DNA of 64,000 nucleotides from Pseudoduganella dura (GTDB lineage: Bacteria; Pseudomonadota; Gammaproteobacteria; Burkholderiales; Burkholderiaceae_D). The position numbers and the translations under genes are program-made. The stretch covers positions 248,001 through 312,000 of the forward strand of contig NZ_WNWM01000002.1 in the NCBI RefSeq assembly GCF_009727155.1. The letters are read 5' to 3'. Shown here piece after piece: positions 44,436-54,993 of this stretch (its first letter is position 1; the number at the start of each line of letters is the position of its first letter). The notes below the pieces were generated by a model. It saw nothing but the letters and a program-made list of their open reading frames with translations. It was not told the DNA's origin and did not search any database.

Positions 44436-44512
44436 AGCGCGGCGGCAGAGGCGTGGCGGAAGGATGGCCGGCGCGCGGCCAGGCCGGCGCCATGGCCGCC
44501 GTCCGGTTCAGT

Positions 44513-45079
44513 TCAGTTCAGCGCCAGCATGCCCAGCCCGGCGGCGGCGATGGCGCCGCCGGTCAGGCGGGCGAGCGGCAGCTTGCCGATCAGCCGACCG
44601 GCGCCCAGCAGCAGCGCGCTCATGCCGAGGTAGCCGGCCGCGCTGATTGCATGCGGCAACTCCAGGCCGTGGGCATTGCCATGCAGGACGGCGAAGCTGC
44701 CCAGCAGCGCGGCGCCCGCCCATGCCGGCAGTTGCACGGCGGTCGCCACCAGCACGCCGGTCAGCAGCACGGTCAGCGCGATGCCGCCTTCCAGCCCCGG
44801 AATGTGCAGGCCCGCCATGCCGGCAGCGGCGCCGGCTCCCATCATGGCCACGAAGACCGCCGGCAGCATCAGCGGATGCGGCCTGGACCGCAGGGTCAGC
44901 CCTTCGGTACGCTCTTGCCGCATGCTCCAGATACCGGCGGCAAGCAGCGCCAGCAGGTGATCGACGCCGGTCAGCGGGTGCAGCAGGCCGTCCGCGAAGC
45001 CCATTTCCGCGTGACCCGGGTGGGCCAGCGCGGGCAGGCTGGCGGCCAGCAGGATGGTGGTGGCGAGCAGTTTTTTCAT
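44513..45079 (-). CDS. ureJ: HupE/UreJ nickel transport protein
   Basis: A 188-aa inner-membrane protein with a signal-like first segment (ASLPALAHPGH) and about six membrane helices. The metal motif HPLTGVDHLLALLAAG (HPxxGxDH) is the hallmark of HupE/UreJ, and a second His-containing segment reads LHGNAHGLELP. It is thought to bring nickel into the cell for urease or hydrogenase. It is the last gene of the urease operon, 44 bp after ureG. AAGGAAACTGC precedes ATG 45079. Confidence 0.93.
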   Translation of the reverse strand: MKKLLATTILLAASLPALAHPGHAEMGFADGLLHPLTGVDHLLALLAAGIWSMRQERTEGLTLRSRPHPLMLPAVFVAMMGAGAAAGMAGLHIPGLEGGIALTVLLTGVLVATAVQLPAWAGAALLGSFAVLHGNAHGLELPHAISAAGYLGMSALLLGAGRLIGKLPLARLTGGAIAAAGLGMLALN

Positions 45080-45123
45080 GCAGTTTCCTTGTAGATTGAT
45101 TGGCGGCACGGCTACCGGCACCG

Positions 45124-45759
45124 TTACGCGGCCGGCCTGGGGGCCTGCCCCAGCAGGCCCTGTTCGCGGATGAAGTCGATGACCGTCTGCACGCCGTCGC
45201 CGCTGCGCAGGTTGGTGAACACGAACGGGCGCGCGCCGCGCATGCGCTTCGCGTCGGCGGCCATCACGTCGAGGTTGGCGCCCACGTGCGGGGCCAGGTC
45301 GGTCTTGTTGATGATGAGCAGGTCCGAGCGCGTGATGCCGGGGCCGCCCTTGCGCGGAATCTTCTCGCCGCCGGCCACGTCGATCACGTAGATCGTCAGG
45401 TCCGACAGCTCGGGGCTGAACGTGGCGGCCAGGTTGTCCCCGCCCGATTCGACGAGGATCAGTTCCAGGTCGGGGAAATCGGCCTGCATCCGCGCGATCG
45501 CCTCCAGGTTGATCGACGCATCCTCGCGGATCGCCGTGTGCGGGCAGCCACCCGTTTCCACGCCCATCAGCCGCTCGGCCGGCAGGGCCTCGGCGCGCAG
45601 CAGGATTTCCATGTCCTCGCGGGTATAGATGTCGTTCGTGATGACGGCCATGTCGACGGTGTCGCGCATGCCCTTGCACAGCATTTCGCACAGCGCGGTC
45701 TTGCCGGAACCGACCGGCCCGCCGATGCCCACGCGCAGCGGATTGGATTGAATTACCAT
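45124..45759 (-). CDS. ureG: Urease accessory GTPase UreG
   Basis: A 211-aa SIMIBI-class GTPase that delivers nickel to apo-urease. The P-loop GPVGSGKT is at residues 14-21, the nickel-binding Cys72-Pro-His74 lies in [13 protein letters not shown], and the guanine-specificity motif NKTDLAP is near 150. [16 protein letters not shown] is the family core. It overlaps no gene, lying 14 bp after ureF. It acts with UreF, UreD and UreE, which are all encoded here. Confidence 0.98.
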   Translation of the reverse strand: MVIQSNPLRVGIGGPVGSGKTALCEMLCKGMRDTVDMAVITNDIYTREDMEILLRAEALPAERLMGVETGGCPHTAIREDASINLEAIARMQADFPDLELILVESGGDNLAATFSPELSDLTIYVIDVAGGEKIPRKGGPGITRSDLLIINKTDLAPHVGANLDVMAADAKRMRGARPFVFTNLRSGDGVQTVIDFIREQGLLGQAPRPAA

Positions 45760-45773
45760 GACAACTCCTCGGA

Positions 45774-46457
45774 TTAAGACCGGTATACCCGGCTGTACTG
45801 CACCTCGTGCCGCATCGACAGCAGCGACAGACCCGGCGTCCAGTTCGACAATTCATGTTCGGCCAGCGATTGCGCGCACAGCGCGGCGGCCTCGATCTGC
45901 GGCCGCAGCGCCAGCAGCAGCCGTTGTCCGGCCACCTGCCCCAGCGGCACCGATTTCACGCACACCAGCACCTGGTTCTCGACCCACGAGAACAGCAGCG
46001 CCAGCAGCGCCTCTTCGTGCGGAATGCCCAGTGCGGACACGGCGCAGGCATAGGCCGATACCAGCGGCACCTCGCCGCCCTCCTTCAGCATGGCCAGCGC
46101 GCCCTCGTCGGCGATGCCCAGTTCCTCGATCAGCCGCGCCAGCGAGTAGCCCATCTGCACCGTCTCTGCGCGGAATTCCGCCGTATCGCGCGATGCGATG
46201 GCCCGCTCCGCCAGTTCCGCGACCCGCTGCGCATCGCGCTGCGTGAACGCGTTCATCAGGCGCCAGCACATCGGCGCTTCCCAGCGCGCCACCACCTCGT
46301 GCAACTGGCGCGAGATCCACGCATGGGCGCTGGCGGCATCGCTGACGATGCCCTGCTCCAGCGCCGCTTCCAGGCCTTGCGAATAGCTGTAGGCGCCGAT
46401 CGGCAGTTGCGGGCTGGCGAACTGCAGCAGGTGCAGCAGCTGGGCGGCGGCGATCAT
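45774..46457 (-). CDS. ureF: Urease accessory protein UreF
   Basis: A 227-aa all-helical chaperone that bridges UreD and UreG during nickel insertion. Family motifs are [21 protein letters not shown] near the start and the C-terminal [14 protein letters not shown], the tail that folds on UreD/UreG contact. Start ATG 46457 overlaps the ureE stop by 4 bp (ATGA), so the pair is translationally coupled. Confidence 0.97.
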   Translation of the reverse strand: MIAAAQLLHLLQFASPQLPIGAYSYSQGLEAALEQGIVSDAASAHAWISRQLHEVVARWEAPMCWRLMNAFTQRDAQRVAELAERAIASRDTAEFRAETVQMGYSLARLIEELGIADEGALAMLKEGGEVPLVSAYACAVSALGIPHEEALLALLFSWVENQVLVCVKSVPLGQVAGQRLLLALRPQIEAAALCAQSLAEHELSNWTPGLSLLSMRHEVQYSRVYRS

Positions 46458-46984
46458 GACGCAGCCTCCCTGGGGTCGCCCGGCCGATGGATCTTCTGCC
46501 GCAGCGGCACCGGCGCCAGCGGCCCCTGGCCGTGATCGTGGTGATGGTGGCCGCCGCCGAATCCGGACGAATACGCACCCGACTCCGGTTCGAACGGCGC
46601 GGATTCCTCGACCACGGTGGCACCGAGTCCGTGCAGCATTTCCTTGAGCACCGCATCGGCGCGGATGCGCAGGAAACCGTCGCCAACCTGTGCCTGCGTA
46701 TGGCGGTTCCCCAGGTGGAAAGCGCAGCGCAGCAGCGCCAGCGCATCGGGCGCGGTCACGCGATAGGTCGCTTCCGGCGCCGCCACCACGCGCACCACGC
46801 GGCCGTCCTCTCCCGTCAGCAGGTCGCCGTCGCGCAGCACCGAGCCGCGCACGGTGAAGATGGCGACTTCCTCGCCGGTATCGAGCGCGGCGCGCAGCCG
46901 GCATTTCTCGCGCAGTTCGTAGGGCAGCACGAGCGATGCATCGACCCGCTCGGCGTTGGTCAGTTTGGTATGCAGTGTCAGCAT
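46454..46984 (-). CDS. ureE: Urease nickel metallochaperone UreE
   Basis: A 176-aa metallochaperone. The N-terminal beta domain (VLPYELREKCRLRAAL, then GSVLRDGDLL) and the C-terminal metal-binding domain (LLRCAFHLGNRHTQAQV with the central His) are both clear. A His-rich tail GGHHHHDHGQG sits near residues 144-154 and should bind extra nickel. It lies after ureC with a 90-bp gap that contains a copied fragment of the ureC 3' end. Confidence 0.96.
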   Translation of the reverse strand: MLTLHTKLTNAERVDASLVLPYELREKCRLRAALDTGEEVAIFTVRGSVLRDGDLLTGEDGRVVRVVAAPEATYRVTAPDALALLRCAFHLGNRHTQAQVGDGFLRIRADAVLKEMLHGLGATVVEESAPFEPESGAYSSGFGGGHHHHDHGQGPLAPVPLRQKIHRPGDPREAAS

Positions 46985-46996
46985 GGGTGTCTTGGA

Positions 46997-47073
46997 TCAG
47001 AACAGGAAATAGCGACGGTCATACATGCAGGACGCAGCGGTGAAATGCCTGGCGCATGTAATTCCAGCATCGG

Positions 47074-47091
<18 letters not shown>
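46997..47091. repeat. Direct repeat of the ureC 3' end
   Basis: The last 18 bases of ureC including its stop (47074-47091) occur again, identical, at 46997-47014, 77 bp further on in the ureC-ureE gap. The second copy encodes nothing by itself. It looks like a relic of a local duplication. Confidence 0.8.
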
Positions 47092-48774
<1,683 letters not shown>

Positions 48775-48800
48775 CTGATCTCCTTGTTCTGGTTATGCGT

Positions 48801-49127
48801 TCAAGTAGCGTCGGGCTCGTCTTTCAGCTTGCCCATCACCTGGCCGGCGAAGCCGTAGATCTCGCGGTTGCCCTCGACCGCCACCAGTTCGACGGTGCGC
48901 TGCTGGCCCGGTTCGAAGCGCACGGCGGTGCCGGCGGCGATGTTGAGCCGCTTGCCGTAGGCCTTCCAGCGTTCGAACGAGAGCGCGTTGTTCGCCTCGA
49001 AGAAATGGAAGTGCGAGCCGACCTGGATCGGCCGGTCGCCCACGTTGGACACCACGATGGTCACGGTCTCGCGGCCGTCGTTGATCGGCAGGTCGCCGTC
49101 CTGCAGTTGGTATTCACCCGGAATCAT
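48801..49127 (-). CDS. ureB: Urease subunit beta
   Basis: A 108-aa structural subunit of the urease trimer of trimers. The family opening [16 protein letters not shown] and [14 protein letters not shown] and [17 protein letters not shown] are all present and full length. It lies 8 bp after ureA and 26 bp before ureC. GAGGTGAAAC precedes the ATG. Confidence 0.98.
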   Translation of the reverse strand: MIPGEYQLQDGDLPINDGRETVTIVVSNVGDRPIQVGSHFHFFEANNALSFERWKAYGKRLNIAAGTAVRFEPGQQRTVELVAVEGNREIYGFAGQVMGKLKDEPDAT

Positions 49128-49135
49128 GTTTCACC

Positions 49136-49438
49136 TCACGGTATCGGGTTGTGGACGGTCACCAGTTTGCTCCCGTCCGGGAAAGTCGCTTCGACCTGGA
49201 TATCGGGGATCATCTCGGGGATGCCCTCCATCACCTGGTCGCGGGTCAGTATCTGTGAGCCCTCGGACATCAGCTGCGCCACGGTTTTGCCGTCGCGCGC
49301 GCCTTCCATGATGGCTGCCGAGATCAGCGCCACCGCTTCGGGGTAATTGAGTTTCAGGCCGCGTGCGAGGCGGCGTTCGGCCAGCAGGCCGGCGGTAAAA
49401 ATGAGCAGCTTGTCTTTTTCGCGGGGTGTCAGGTCCAT
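49136..49438 (-). CDS. ureA: Urease subunit gamma
   Basis: A 100-aa subunit of urease. [43 protein letters not shown] (in part) and the C-terminal [15 protein letters not shown] are typical and complete. It follows ureD by 27 bp. It has no catalytic residues itself and supports the quaternary structure. Confidence 0.98.
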   Translation of the reverse strand: MDLTPREKDKLLIFTAGLLAERRLARGLKLNYPEAVALISAAIMEGARDGKTVAQLMSEGSQILTRDQVMEGIPEMIPDIQVEATFPDGSKLVTVHNPIP

Positions 49439-49465
49439 GGAATTTCTCTTTCGGATGCGCCGGAT

Positions 49466-50329
49466 TCAGGTGCGCCAGCTGCGCAGGTCGATGGCGGCGC
49501 GGCCCAGGACCGCGGGGCGCACGATGCGCCAGGCGGCCAGCATCAGCTCGCGCGCCGCTTCGCTGTCGTGGCCGAGCCAGCGCACGCACAGCACGTGTTT
49601 CATTTGCGTCACGCCATAGCAGGGGCTGTCGGCCAGCGCGCGCAGCGCCGCGACCGTGTCGGCGGACACCGGCTTGCCGACGGCCAGCAGCATGGCGGAC
49701 ACGGTATGGCCGGCCAGGCCGAGCGGGCTGGCAAGCAGGGCCGGCGTCAGCGTACCCTGCTCCCACCACAGCAGCCGCCCCGCCCGGCGCACCGAGGTGC
49801 GCTGGTCGACCCGGCCTTTCGTGAACGACTCGCCGGATGCGCGGCGGCCCAGGCACAGGATTTCGCAGCCGAGGTAACTGGCGTCCGCCGCCAGCGCGAC
49901 ATGATGGTCGAGCTCGACGTGGGCGCCGTCGAAGAAGATGGTTTCCTGGGGCAGCCATTCGAGCGAACCGCCGGTCTCGACCGACAGGTCGATGCGCTGG
50001 CGCGACACGCGGCCGTTGGCGCGGTACCACTTGGCGGCACCGGGCGACGTCAGCAGTGCATTGGCGCCGGGATTCAGTTGCGCAGCGACCGACAGCTCGT
50101 CGCCGCCCACCACGCCGCCGGGCGGATGCACCACGATGGCGTGGCAGATCGACGGGGCTTCCGGATACAGCGGCTTCTGCACGCGCAGCGGTCCACTGTG
50201 CTCGCGGCGGGTCAGGCGTGTGGTATCGCTATCGCGGGTGAACGCCAGCGCGAGCTTTGCCTGCCACGCCGCGCCTTGGGATGGCGGGTGGCCCGAAGTG
50301 ATGGGCAAGCGTTCGGTACAGTCGGGCAT
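49466..50329 (-). CDS. ureD: Urease accessory protein UreD
   Basis: A 287-aa beta-helical scaffold that binds apo-urease and channels nickel from UreG/UreF. Motifs include PLRVQKPLYPEAPSICHAIV, HPPGGVVGGDELSV and LLTSPGAAKWYR. It is the first gene of the operon. The start at ATG 50329 lacks a strong ribosome site; the protein's N-terminal 20 residues are poorly conserved in the family, so a slightly later start cannot be ruled out. The upstream region holds four TGCACC half-sites. Confidence 0.95.
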   Translation of the reverse strand: MPDCTERLPITSGHPPSQGAAWQAKLALAFTRDSDTTRLTRREHSGPLRVQKPLYPEAPSICHAIVVHPPGGVVGGDELSVAAQLNPGANALLTSPGAAKWYRANGRVSRQRIDLSVETGGSLEWLPQETIFFDGAHVELDHHVALAADASYLGCEILCLGRRASGESFTKGRVDQRTSVRRAGRLLWWEQGTLTPALLASPLGLAGHTVSAMLLAVGKPVSADTVAALRALADSPCYGVTQMKHVLCVRWLGHDSEAARELMLAAWRIVRPAVLGRAAIDLRSWRT

Positions 50330-50384
50330 GAGGATCGAGTCAACAATAATCCTATGCTACGAGCAAGTTGCGTGCCAGCATTTT

Positions 50385-50451
50385 TGGTGCAGGATGGGGC
50401 TGTCGTGCCTCATCCTGCACCACGGTAGAGCGGATGCACCACCGCGGTGCA
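50385..50451. promoter_or_regulatory. TGCACC half-sites and hairpins upstream of the urease operon
   Basis: A perfect 12-bp inverted repeat (50385-50396 with 50411-50422) and a smaller one (50435-50440 with 50446-50451) are both built on GGTGCA/TGCACC. They lie 56-122 bp upstream of ureD. They may be regulator sites for the operon or the mRNA end of the 76-aa gene; no T-run supports a terminator. Confidence 0.45.
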
Positions 50452-50499
50452 TTTCAGCGCGAGATTGTCACCAAAGCCCCGCTGCGTGCCGGCGCGCTG

Positions 50500-50730
50500 T
50501 CACTTGAGATCGACCGGCTCGCTCTCGTCCATCGTGTAGCGCACATCGCGCAGACCGTTCACGCGCAGCAATTCGCGTACCGTCAAACCGGCGGGATCGG
50601 CGCTCTGGCGATTCTGGCGCTGTTCGCTGCGGATGATCTCGCCGGCGATCTCGACGTCGCGCAGTCGGTACGGCGTGTTGACAACCAATGGCTGGGTATT
50701 ATCGTTGTACCAGATCTGGTAAAGCGGCAT
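50500..50730 (-). CDS. Hypothetical small protein (76 aa)
   Basis: A 76-aa protein not recognised. It begins MPLYQIWYNDNTQPLVV and continues with VEIAGEIIRSEQRQN, acidic and polar with a mixed beta/alpha look, ending SEPVDLK. CAGGAG precedes ATG 50730 by 7 bp, supporting that it is a gene. It stands alone between the urease operon and the DUF885 gene, all on the minus strand. No signal peptide or membrane helix. Confidence 0.65.
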   Translation of the reverse strand: MPLYQIWYNDNTQPLVVNTPYRLRDVEIAGEIIRSEQRQNRQSADPAGLTVRELLRVNGLRDVRYTMDESEPVDLK

Positions 50731-50780
50731 GGAATGGCTCCTGGGTTGTTGTCTGTCTGGAATAATACCAAGCGTTGCCA

Positions 50781-52598
50781 TTATTGTCCCGTCGCATACG
50801 GTCCCTTGCCGCCCTCCCCGATGAACCGGTCGATCCTGGCCTTCAGCACTGGCAGCGGCACCGAGCCCAGCTCCAGCACCGTGTCATGGAAGGCGCGGAT
50901 GTCGAACCGTTCGCCCAACGCCGCCTCGGCCTTCGCGCGCGCCTCGGTGATCGCCATCTGTCCCAGGTAATACGACAGCGCCTGGCCCGGCCAGGAGATA
51001 TAGCGGTCCACTTCGGTTTCCACCTCGTGCCGCGACAGCGCCGTGTTGTCCATCAGGTAGCGCTGCGCCTGTTCGCGGGTCCAGCCCTTCGCGTGGATAC
51101 CGGTATCGACGACGAGGCGCGAGGCGCGCCACGCCTGGTAACTGAGCATGCCGAACACTTCGTACGGCGTTTCGTAGATCCCCATTTCGGTGCCGAGCCG
51201 TTCCGAATACAGCGCCCAGCCCTCGCCGTAGGCCGAGATGTAGGCATTGCGGAATGCCGGGCGGCCGCCCTGCTCCATCGCCACCGGCATCTGGAACGCG
51301 TGGCCGGGCGCCGACTCGTGCAAGGTCAGCGCCGGCAGGCTGTACAGCGCGCGCGACGGCAGGTCGTACGTGTTGACGAGGTAGACGCCCGGACCGCCGC
51401 GGCCCGACGTGTAGTACGGCGCCTGGTCCGGCGGCACGGGGATGATGGCGAAGCGGCTGCGCGGCAGGCGGCCGAAGTACTGCTCCGCCTTGCCGTCGAA
51501 CTTCTTGGCGATCCAGGCGGCGCGCATCAGCAGCTCTTCCGGCGTCCTGGCGTAGAAGCGCGGATCGGTGCGCAGGAATTGCAGGAACGCCGGCAGGCCG
51601 CCGGTGAACTTCACCTCTTTCATCACCGCGGCCATCTCGGCGCGGATCTTCGCCATTTCAGCCAGGCCGATACGGTGGATCTCGTCTGCCGCGAGATGGG
51701 TCGTGGTGTATTCGACGATCTTCGACTGATAGTACGCCTTCCCGTCCGGCAGGCTCTCGGCCGCCAGGTTGCCGGTGGCCCGCGGCACGTACTCGTCGCG
51801 CATGAATGCCAGCAGTTCGGCGTGGGCCGGAATCACGCGCCGCGCGATGGCTTCCAGCGCCGCCGCGCGCAGGCTGTCCTGCTCGGCCGCCGGAATCGCT
51901 GCCGGCATCGCCTTGAACGGCAGGTAGAACGGCGTCTCGGCGGGCTTCGCCCCGACGATGCCGGCGATCGTGCCGTCGCGGCCGGCCAGCGTGACCTTCG
52001 GCGGCGTGAAGCCGCGCGCCAGCCCGGCGCGCATGTTGGCGACCTGTTCACGGAAGTAGCGCGGTACGTCGTTCAGCTGGGCCACGTAGTTCATGTAGTC
52101 CTGTCGGGTGCGGAACGGCTTGCGTGCTTCATACGTCATGTTGAACCAGAACGACGAATCCGCGTTCAGCGGCTTTTCATATTCGCGGAAGCGCCCGTTC
52201 GCCACCAGCGCCGCCACCTGTGCGCGGTAGACGGCGTAGTTGATGCGCCCCTCCGGCGACAGGTCCTGTTCGGCCACGCCGTCGAGCTGTTCCAGGACGC
52301 CTTCCCAGCGGGCGCGGCGGGCCGCCTGGGTGGCGGCATCCACCTGCGGCAGGCCGGCGCTGATGCCGCTCGTCTCGTCTTCCTCGTTTTCCAGCCGCTG
52401 CCCCTGGCGCCATTGCCACTCGGCTTCATGGATCGCGCGCAGGCGGGCATCGGCGCCGGCGGAGGCCGACGCCGACGCCGCGGAGGCAGTGGCGGCGGTA
52501 GCCGTCCCTGCGCACGAAGCGGATGCGAGCAGGCAGGCCAGCAGGCATCCACGCACTTGTCGACGCACATGTCGACGCAAGCCGGTCTTCTTCATCAT
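50781..52598 (-). CDS. DUF885 family secreted metallopeptidase-like protein
   Basis: A 605-aa exported protein. The signal peptide is long and Arg-rich (MMKKTGLRRHVRRQVRGCLL, then ASASCAGTATA). The DUF885 zinc signature is LHESAPGHAFQ near residue 417 (HESxPGH, a variant of HExxH), with a downstream Glu in YGEGWALYSERLG. Members are predicted metallocarboxypeptidases or dipeptidases. ATG 52598 overlaps the SulP stop by 4 bp (ATGA), so translation is coupled to that transporter. A role in peptide scavenging in the periplasm is inferred. Confidence 0.9.
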   Translation of the reverse strand: MMKKTGLRRHVRRQVRGCLLACLLASASCAGTATAATASAASASASAGADARLRAIHEAEWQWRQGQRLENEEDETSGISAGLPQVDAATQAARRARWEGVLEQLDGVAEQDLSPEGRINYAVYRAQVAALVANGRFREYEKPLNADSSFWFNMTYEARKPFRTRQDYMNYVAQLNDVPRYFREQVANMRAGLARGFTPPKVTLAGRDGTIAGIVGAKPAETPFYLPFKAMPAAIPAAEQDSLRAAALEAIARRVIPAHAELLAFMRDEYVPRATGNLAAESLPDGKAYYQSKIVEYTTTHLAADEIHRIGLAEMAKIRAEMAAVMKEVKFTGGLPAFLQFLRTDPRFYARTPEELLMRAAWIAKKFDGKAEQYFGRLPRSRFAIIPVPPDQAPYYTSGRGGPGVYLVNTYDLPSRALYSLPALTLHESAPGHAFQMPVAMEQGGRPAFRNAYISAYGEGWALYSERLGTEMGIYETPYEVFGMLSYQAWRASRLVVDTGIHAKGWTREQAQRYLMDNTALSRHEVETEVDRYISWPGQALSYYLGQMAITEARAKAEAALGERFDIRAFHDTVLELGSVPLPVLKARIDRFIGEGGKGPYATGQ

Positions 52599-54235
52599 TG
52601 TTCCCTGGTCCTTGAATCGAGGTAATCGCTGGCCATCGCCGTGCTGAGGAACAGCTTGCCGTTCAGCTGATCGAGCAGCGTGCTGGCGCGCAGCCGGTCC
52701 ATCACCGGGCCCTTGACTTCGGCCAGGTGCAGGCCGATGCCGCGCGCGCGCAGGCTGGCGTTCAGTTCGGCCAGCGCGAACAGCGCCGTGGTGTCGATCG
52801 AACTGACGGCCAGCATCGACAGCACGAGGTGGCGGGTATCGGGGTGGGCGCGCAGCTCGTCCTCGATGCGCTCGCCGACCGCCTCCACATTGCCGAAGAA
52901 CAGGTTGGCATCGATGCGCAGGATCAGCAGGGCTTCGCAGCGGGTGGCGGCATAGCGGTCGACGTTGCGGAAGTGCTCGGTGCCGGGAATGCGTCCCAGC
53001 ACGGCGATGTGCGGCCGGCTGGCGCGCCAGATCAGCGTGCCCATCGACAGCACGACGCCGACGACGACGCCCGCCTCCACGCCCAGCGCCAGCACGCCGA
53101 TGCAGGTGACGATCCATGCCAGCGCATCGCCCTGGTCATAGCGCCAGGCGGTGCGCAGCGTGTCGAGTTCCAGCATGCCGAGCACGGCGACGATGATCGT
53201 GGCCGCCAGCGTCGGCAAAGGCAGCAGCGCCAGCCAGCCGGTGGGCAGCACCAGCGCGATGGCGAGCAGCGCCGCGGAGATCACGCTGGCCAGCGGCGTG
53301 TTCGCGCCGGCCGCGAAATTCACGGCCGAGCGCGACAGGCTGCCCGTGACGGGGAACGCGCCGGACACCATGCTGGCCACGTTGGCCGCGCCGAGCCCCA
53401 CCAGCTCGCGGTTCGACACCAGCTTCTCGCCGCGCTTTTGCGCCAGCGTCTGCGCCGCGCTCATGCTCATCAGGAAGACCACGAAGCCGATCAGCAGGCC
53501 GGGCTGCAGCAGTTCGCGCCAGTGCGATGGCGACGTGGCCAGGTTCAGTTGCGGCAAGCCCGTAGGCACCGGGCCCGTCAGGCGGATGCCGTGCGCGCCG
53601 AAGGTCCAGATCGCCGCCGTTGCGGCCAGCACGACGACCATCGGCGCCAGCTTGGACAACACGTCCGCCGCGGCCGCCCGCATGCCGGCGCGCTTGAGAA
53701 GCTTCGCCAGGTGGCTGCGCGCCAGCAGCAACAAAACCAGCGACGCGACACCGAGGAGCGCGCTCGGCACATGCGGGTGCGCGGGCGGTCCGCCCAGCAG
53801 CGGCCCCGCCTGCCCCCAGGCGATGACGAGCGAGGAACCGACCGTGAACCCGCTCATCACCGGCCGTGAAAAGAAATTGGCGAGAAAACCCAACCGCAGC
53901 AGGCCGCACAGCAGCAGCACCACGCCGGCCACCAGCGCCAGCTGCGCGGCCAGCACGCCGTGCAGGCCCGGCGCGCCACCGGCCAGCGGCGCGATCGCGG
54001 CGCCCGTCATCAGCGACACGATGGCCATCGGGCCGACCGATTGCGTCATGCTGCTGCCGAACAGCGCATAGACAAGCGGCGGCAGGATGCTCGCATACAG
54101 TCCCGCCACCGGCGGCAGGCCGGCGACCAGCGCGTAGGCCATGCCCTGCGGCACCAGCATCATCGCCACGACCACCCCCGCGCCGATATCGCCCGGCAGC
54201 GCCGCGCGGCGATAATGTCTGAGCCATTCCAGCAT
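52595..54235 (-). CDS. SulP-family anion transporter with STAS domain
   Basis: A 546-aa inner-membrane transporter. The transmembrane part (about residues 10-400) shows the SulP signature around MMLVPQGMAYALVAGLPPVAGLYAS. The C-terminal cytoplasmic STAS domain (about 430-535) contains ALLILRIDANLFFGNVEAV and the LSMLAVSSIDTTALFALAEL core. SulP proteins carry sulfate, bicarbonate, dicarboxylates or chloride; this one cannot be assigned. It is translationally coupled to the DUF885 gene, an unusual partner. Confidence 0.93.
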   Translation of the reverse strand: MLEWLRHYRRAALPGDIGAGVVVAMMLVPQGMAYALVAGLPPVAGLYASILPPLVYALFGSSMTQSVGPMAIVSLMTGAAIAPLAGGAPGLHGVLAAQLALVAGVVLLLCGLLRLGFLANFFSRPVMSGFTVGSSLVIAWGQAGPLLGGPPAHPHVPSALLGVASLVLLLLARSHLAKLLKRAGMRAAAADVLSKLAPMVVVLAATAAIWTFGAHGIRLTGPVPTGLPQLNLATSPSHWRELLQPGLLIGFVVFLMSMSAAQTLAQKRGEKLVSNRELVGLGAANVASMVSGAFPVTGSLSRSAVNFAAGANTPLASVISAALLAIALVLPTGWLALLPLPTLAATIIVAVLGMLELDTLRTAWRYDQGDALAWIVTCIGVLALGVEAGVVVGVVLSMGTLIWRASRPHIAVLGRIPGTEHFRNVDRYAATRCEALLILRIDANLFFGNVEAVGERIEDELRAHPDTRHLVLSMLAVSSIDTTALFALAELNASLRARGIGLHLAEVKGPVMDRLRASTLLDQLNGKLFLSTAMASDYLDSRTREQ

Positions 54236-54320
54236 GCGAATAAAACCTGTTATTACAACGAAGGCGCAAGCCTAACATGGCTGAGCATGTGTCCACCACT
54301 GCCCTCTGCAAACCCGTCCG

Positions 54321-54896
54321 CTACCGGTGCCCCCGATTCGCCGACGCGGCCACTGCGTCGAGGATCTCTTCCGACAACGCGGGATCGGCGACCGCTCGCG
54401 CGAGCACGAGGCCGCCGATCATCGCCGCGTAGCCGGCGATCGCGTTGCGCCGCTTGTCGCCATCCGTGTCGCCCGGCGCCGCGCCGGCCAGCGCATCGAG
54501 CTGCGCACGGGTGCGCGCGGTCACGGCGTCCCGCACGGCCGGGCCGGCGCGGGCGATATCCGCGCCGAGCGCCGCGATCGCGCAGCCCAGGCCGGGATTG
54601 TCCCGATGCGCGGGCGACAGGTACGAGCGCGCGACCGCGCCCAGCGGATCGTCCGGGTTCGCATCCATCAGGGCCTGCCAGCCGGCACCCGCCCCGTCCA
54701 GCGCACGGCCCGCGGCTTCGGCCAGCAGCGCTTCCTTCGATTCGAAGTGGCCATAAAAGCCGCCGTGCGTCAGGCCGGCCGTCTTCATCAGGTCGGCCAC
54801 GCCAATGCCGTCGAACCCTTTTTCGCGGAACAGCCTGGCTGCCGTGTCCACGATGCGCTCGCGATTCTGCGCCGCCTGCTCCCTCGTTACTTTCAT
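54321..54896 (-). CDS. TetR-family regulator
   Basis: A 191-aa repressor. The N-terminal HTH (residues about 10-55) is RERIVDTAARLFREKGFDGIGV followed by DLMKTAGLTHGGFYGHFESKEAL, and the C-terminal effector domain fits the YjdC/AcrR_C-like group (GLGCAIAALGADIAR). GGGAGG precedes ATG 54896 by 6 bp. It is divergent from an aldo-keto reductase. Two direct repeats overlapping the reductase promoter are the likely operators. The ligand is probably an electrophile or aldehyde by analogy with similar pairs. Confidence 0.93.
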   Translation of the reverse strand: MKVTREQAAQNRERIVDTAARLFREKGFDGIGVADLMKTAGLTHGGFYGHFESKEALLAEAAGRALDGAGAGWQALMDANPDDPLGAVARSYLSPAHRDNPGLGCAIAALGADIARAGPAVRDAVTARTRAQLDALAGAAPGDTDGDKRRNAIAGYAAMIGGLVLARAVADPALSEEILDAVAASANRGHR

Positions 54897-54919
54897 CACC
54901 GCCTCCCGTGAAAATCTGC

Positions 54920-54969
54920 TTGACATTATACATGATGGCCGTAATATATAAAATATACATGATGATCGT
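54920..54969 (+). promoter_or_regulatory. Sigma-70 promoter overlapped by TetR-type operator repeats
   Basis: TTGACA (54920-54925), a 16-bp spacer and TAATAT (54942-54947) form a near-consensus promoter for the aldo-keto reductase. Direct repeats TATACATGATGgcCGT (54927-54942) and TATACATGATGatCGT (54954-54969), 27 bp apart, cover the spacer and start region. Confidence 0.8.
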
Positions 54970-54993
54970 CATTTAACCAACTGGAGAACCACC

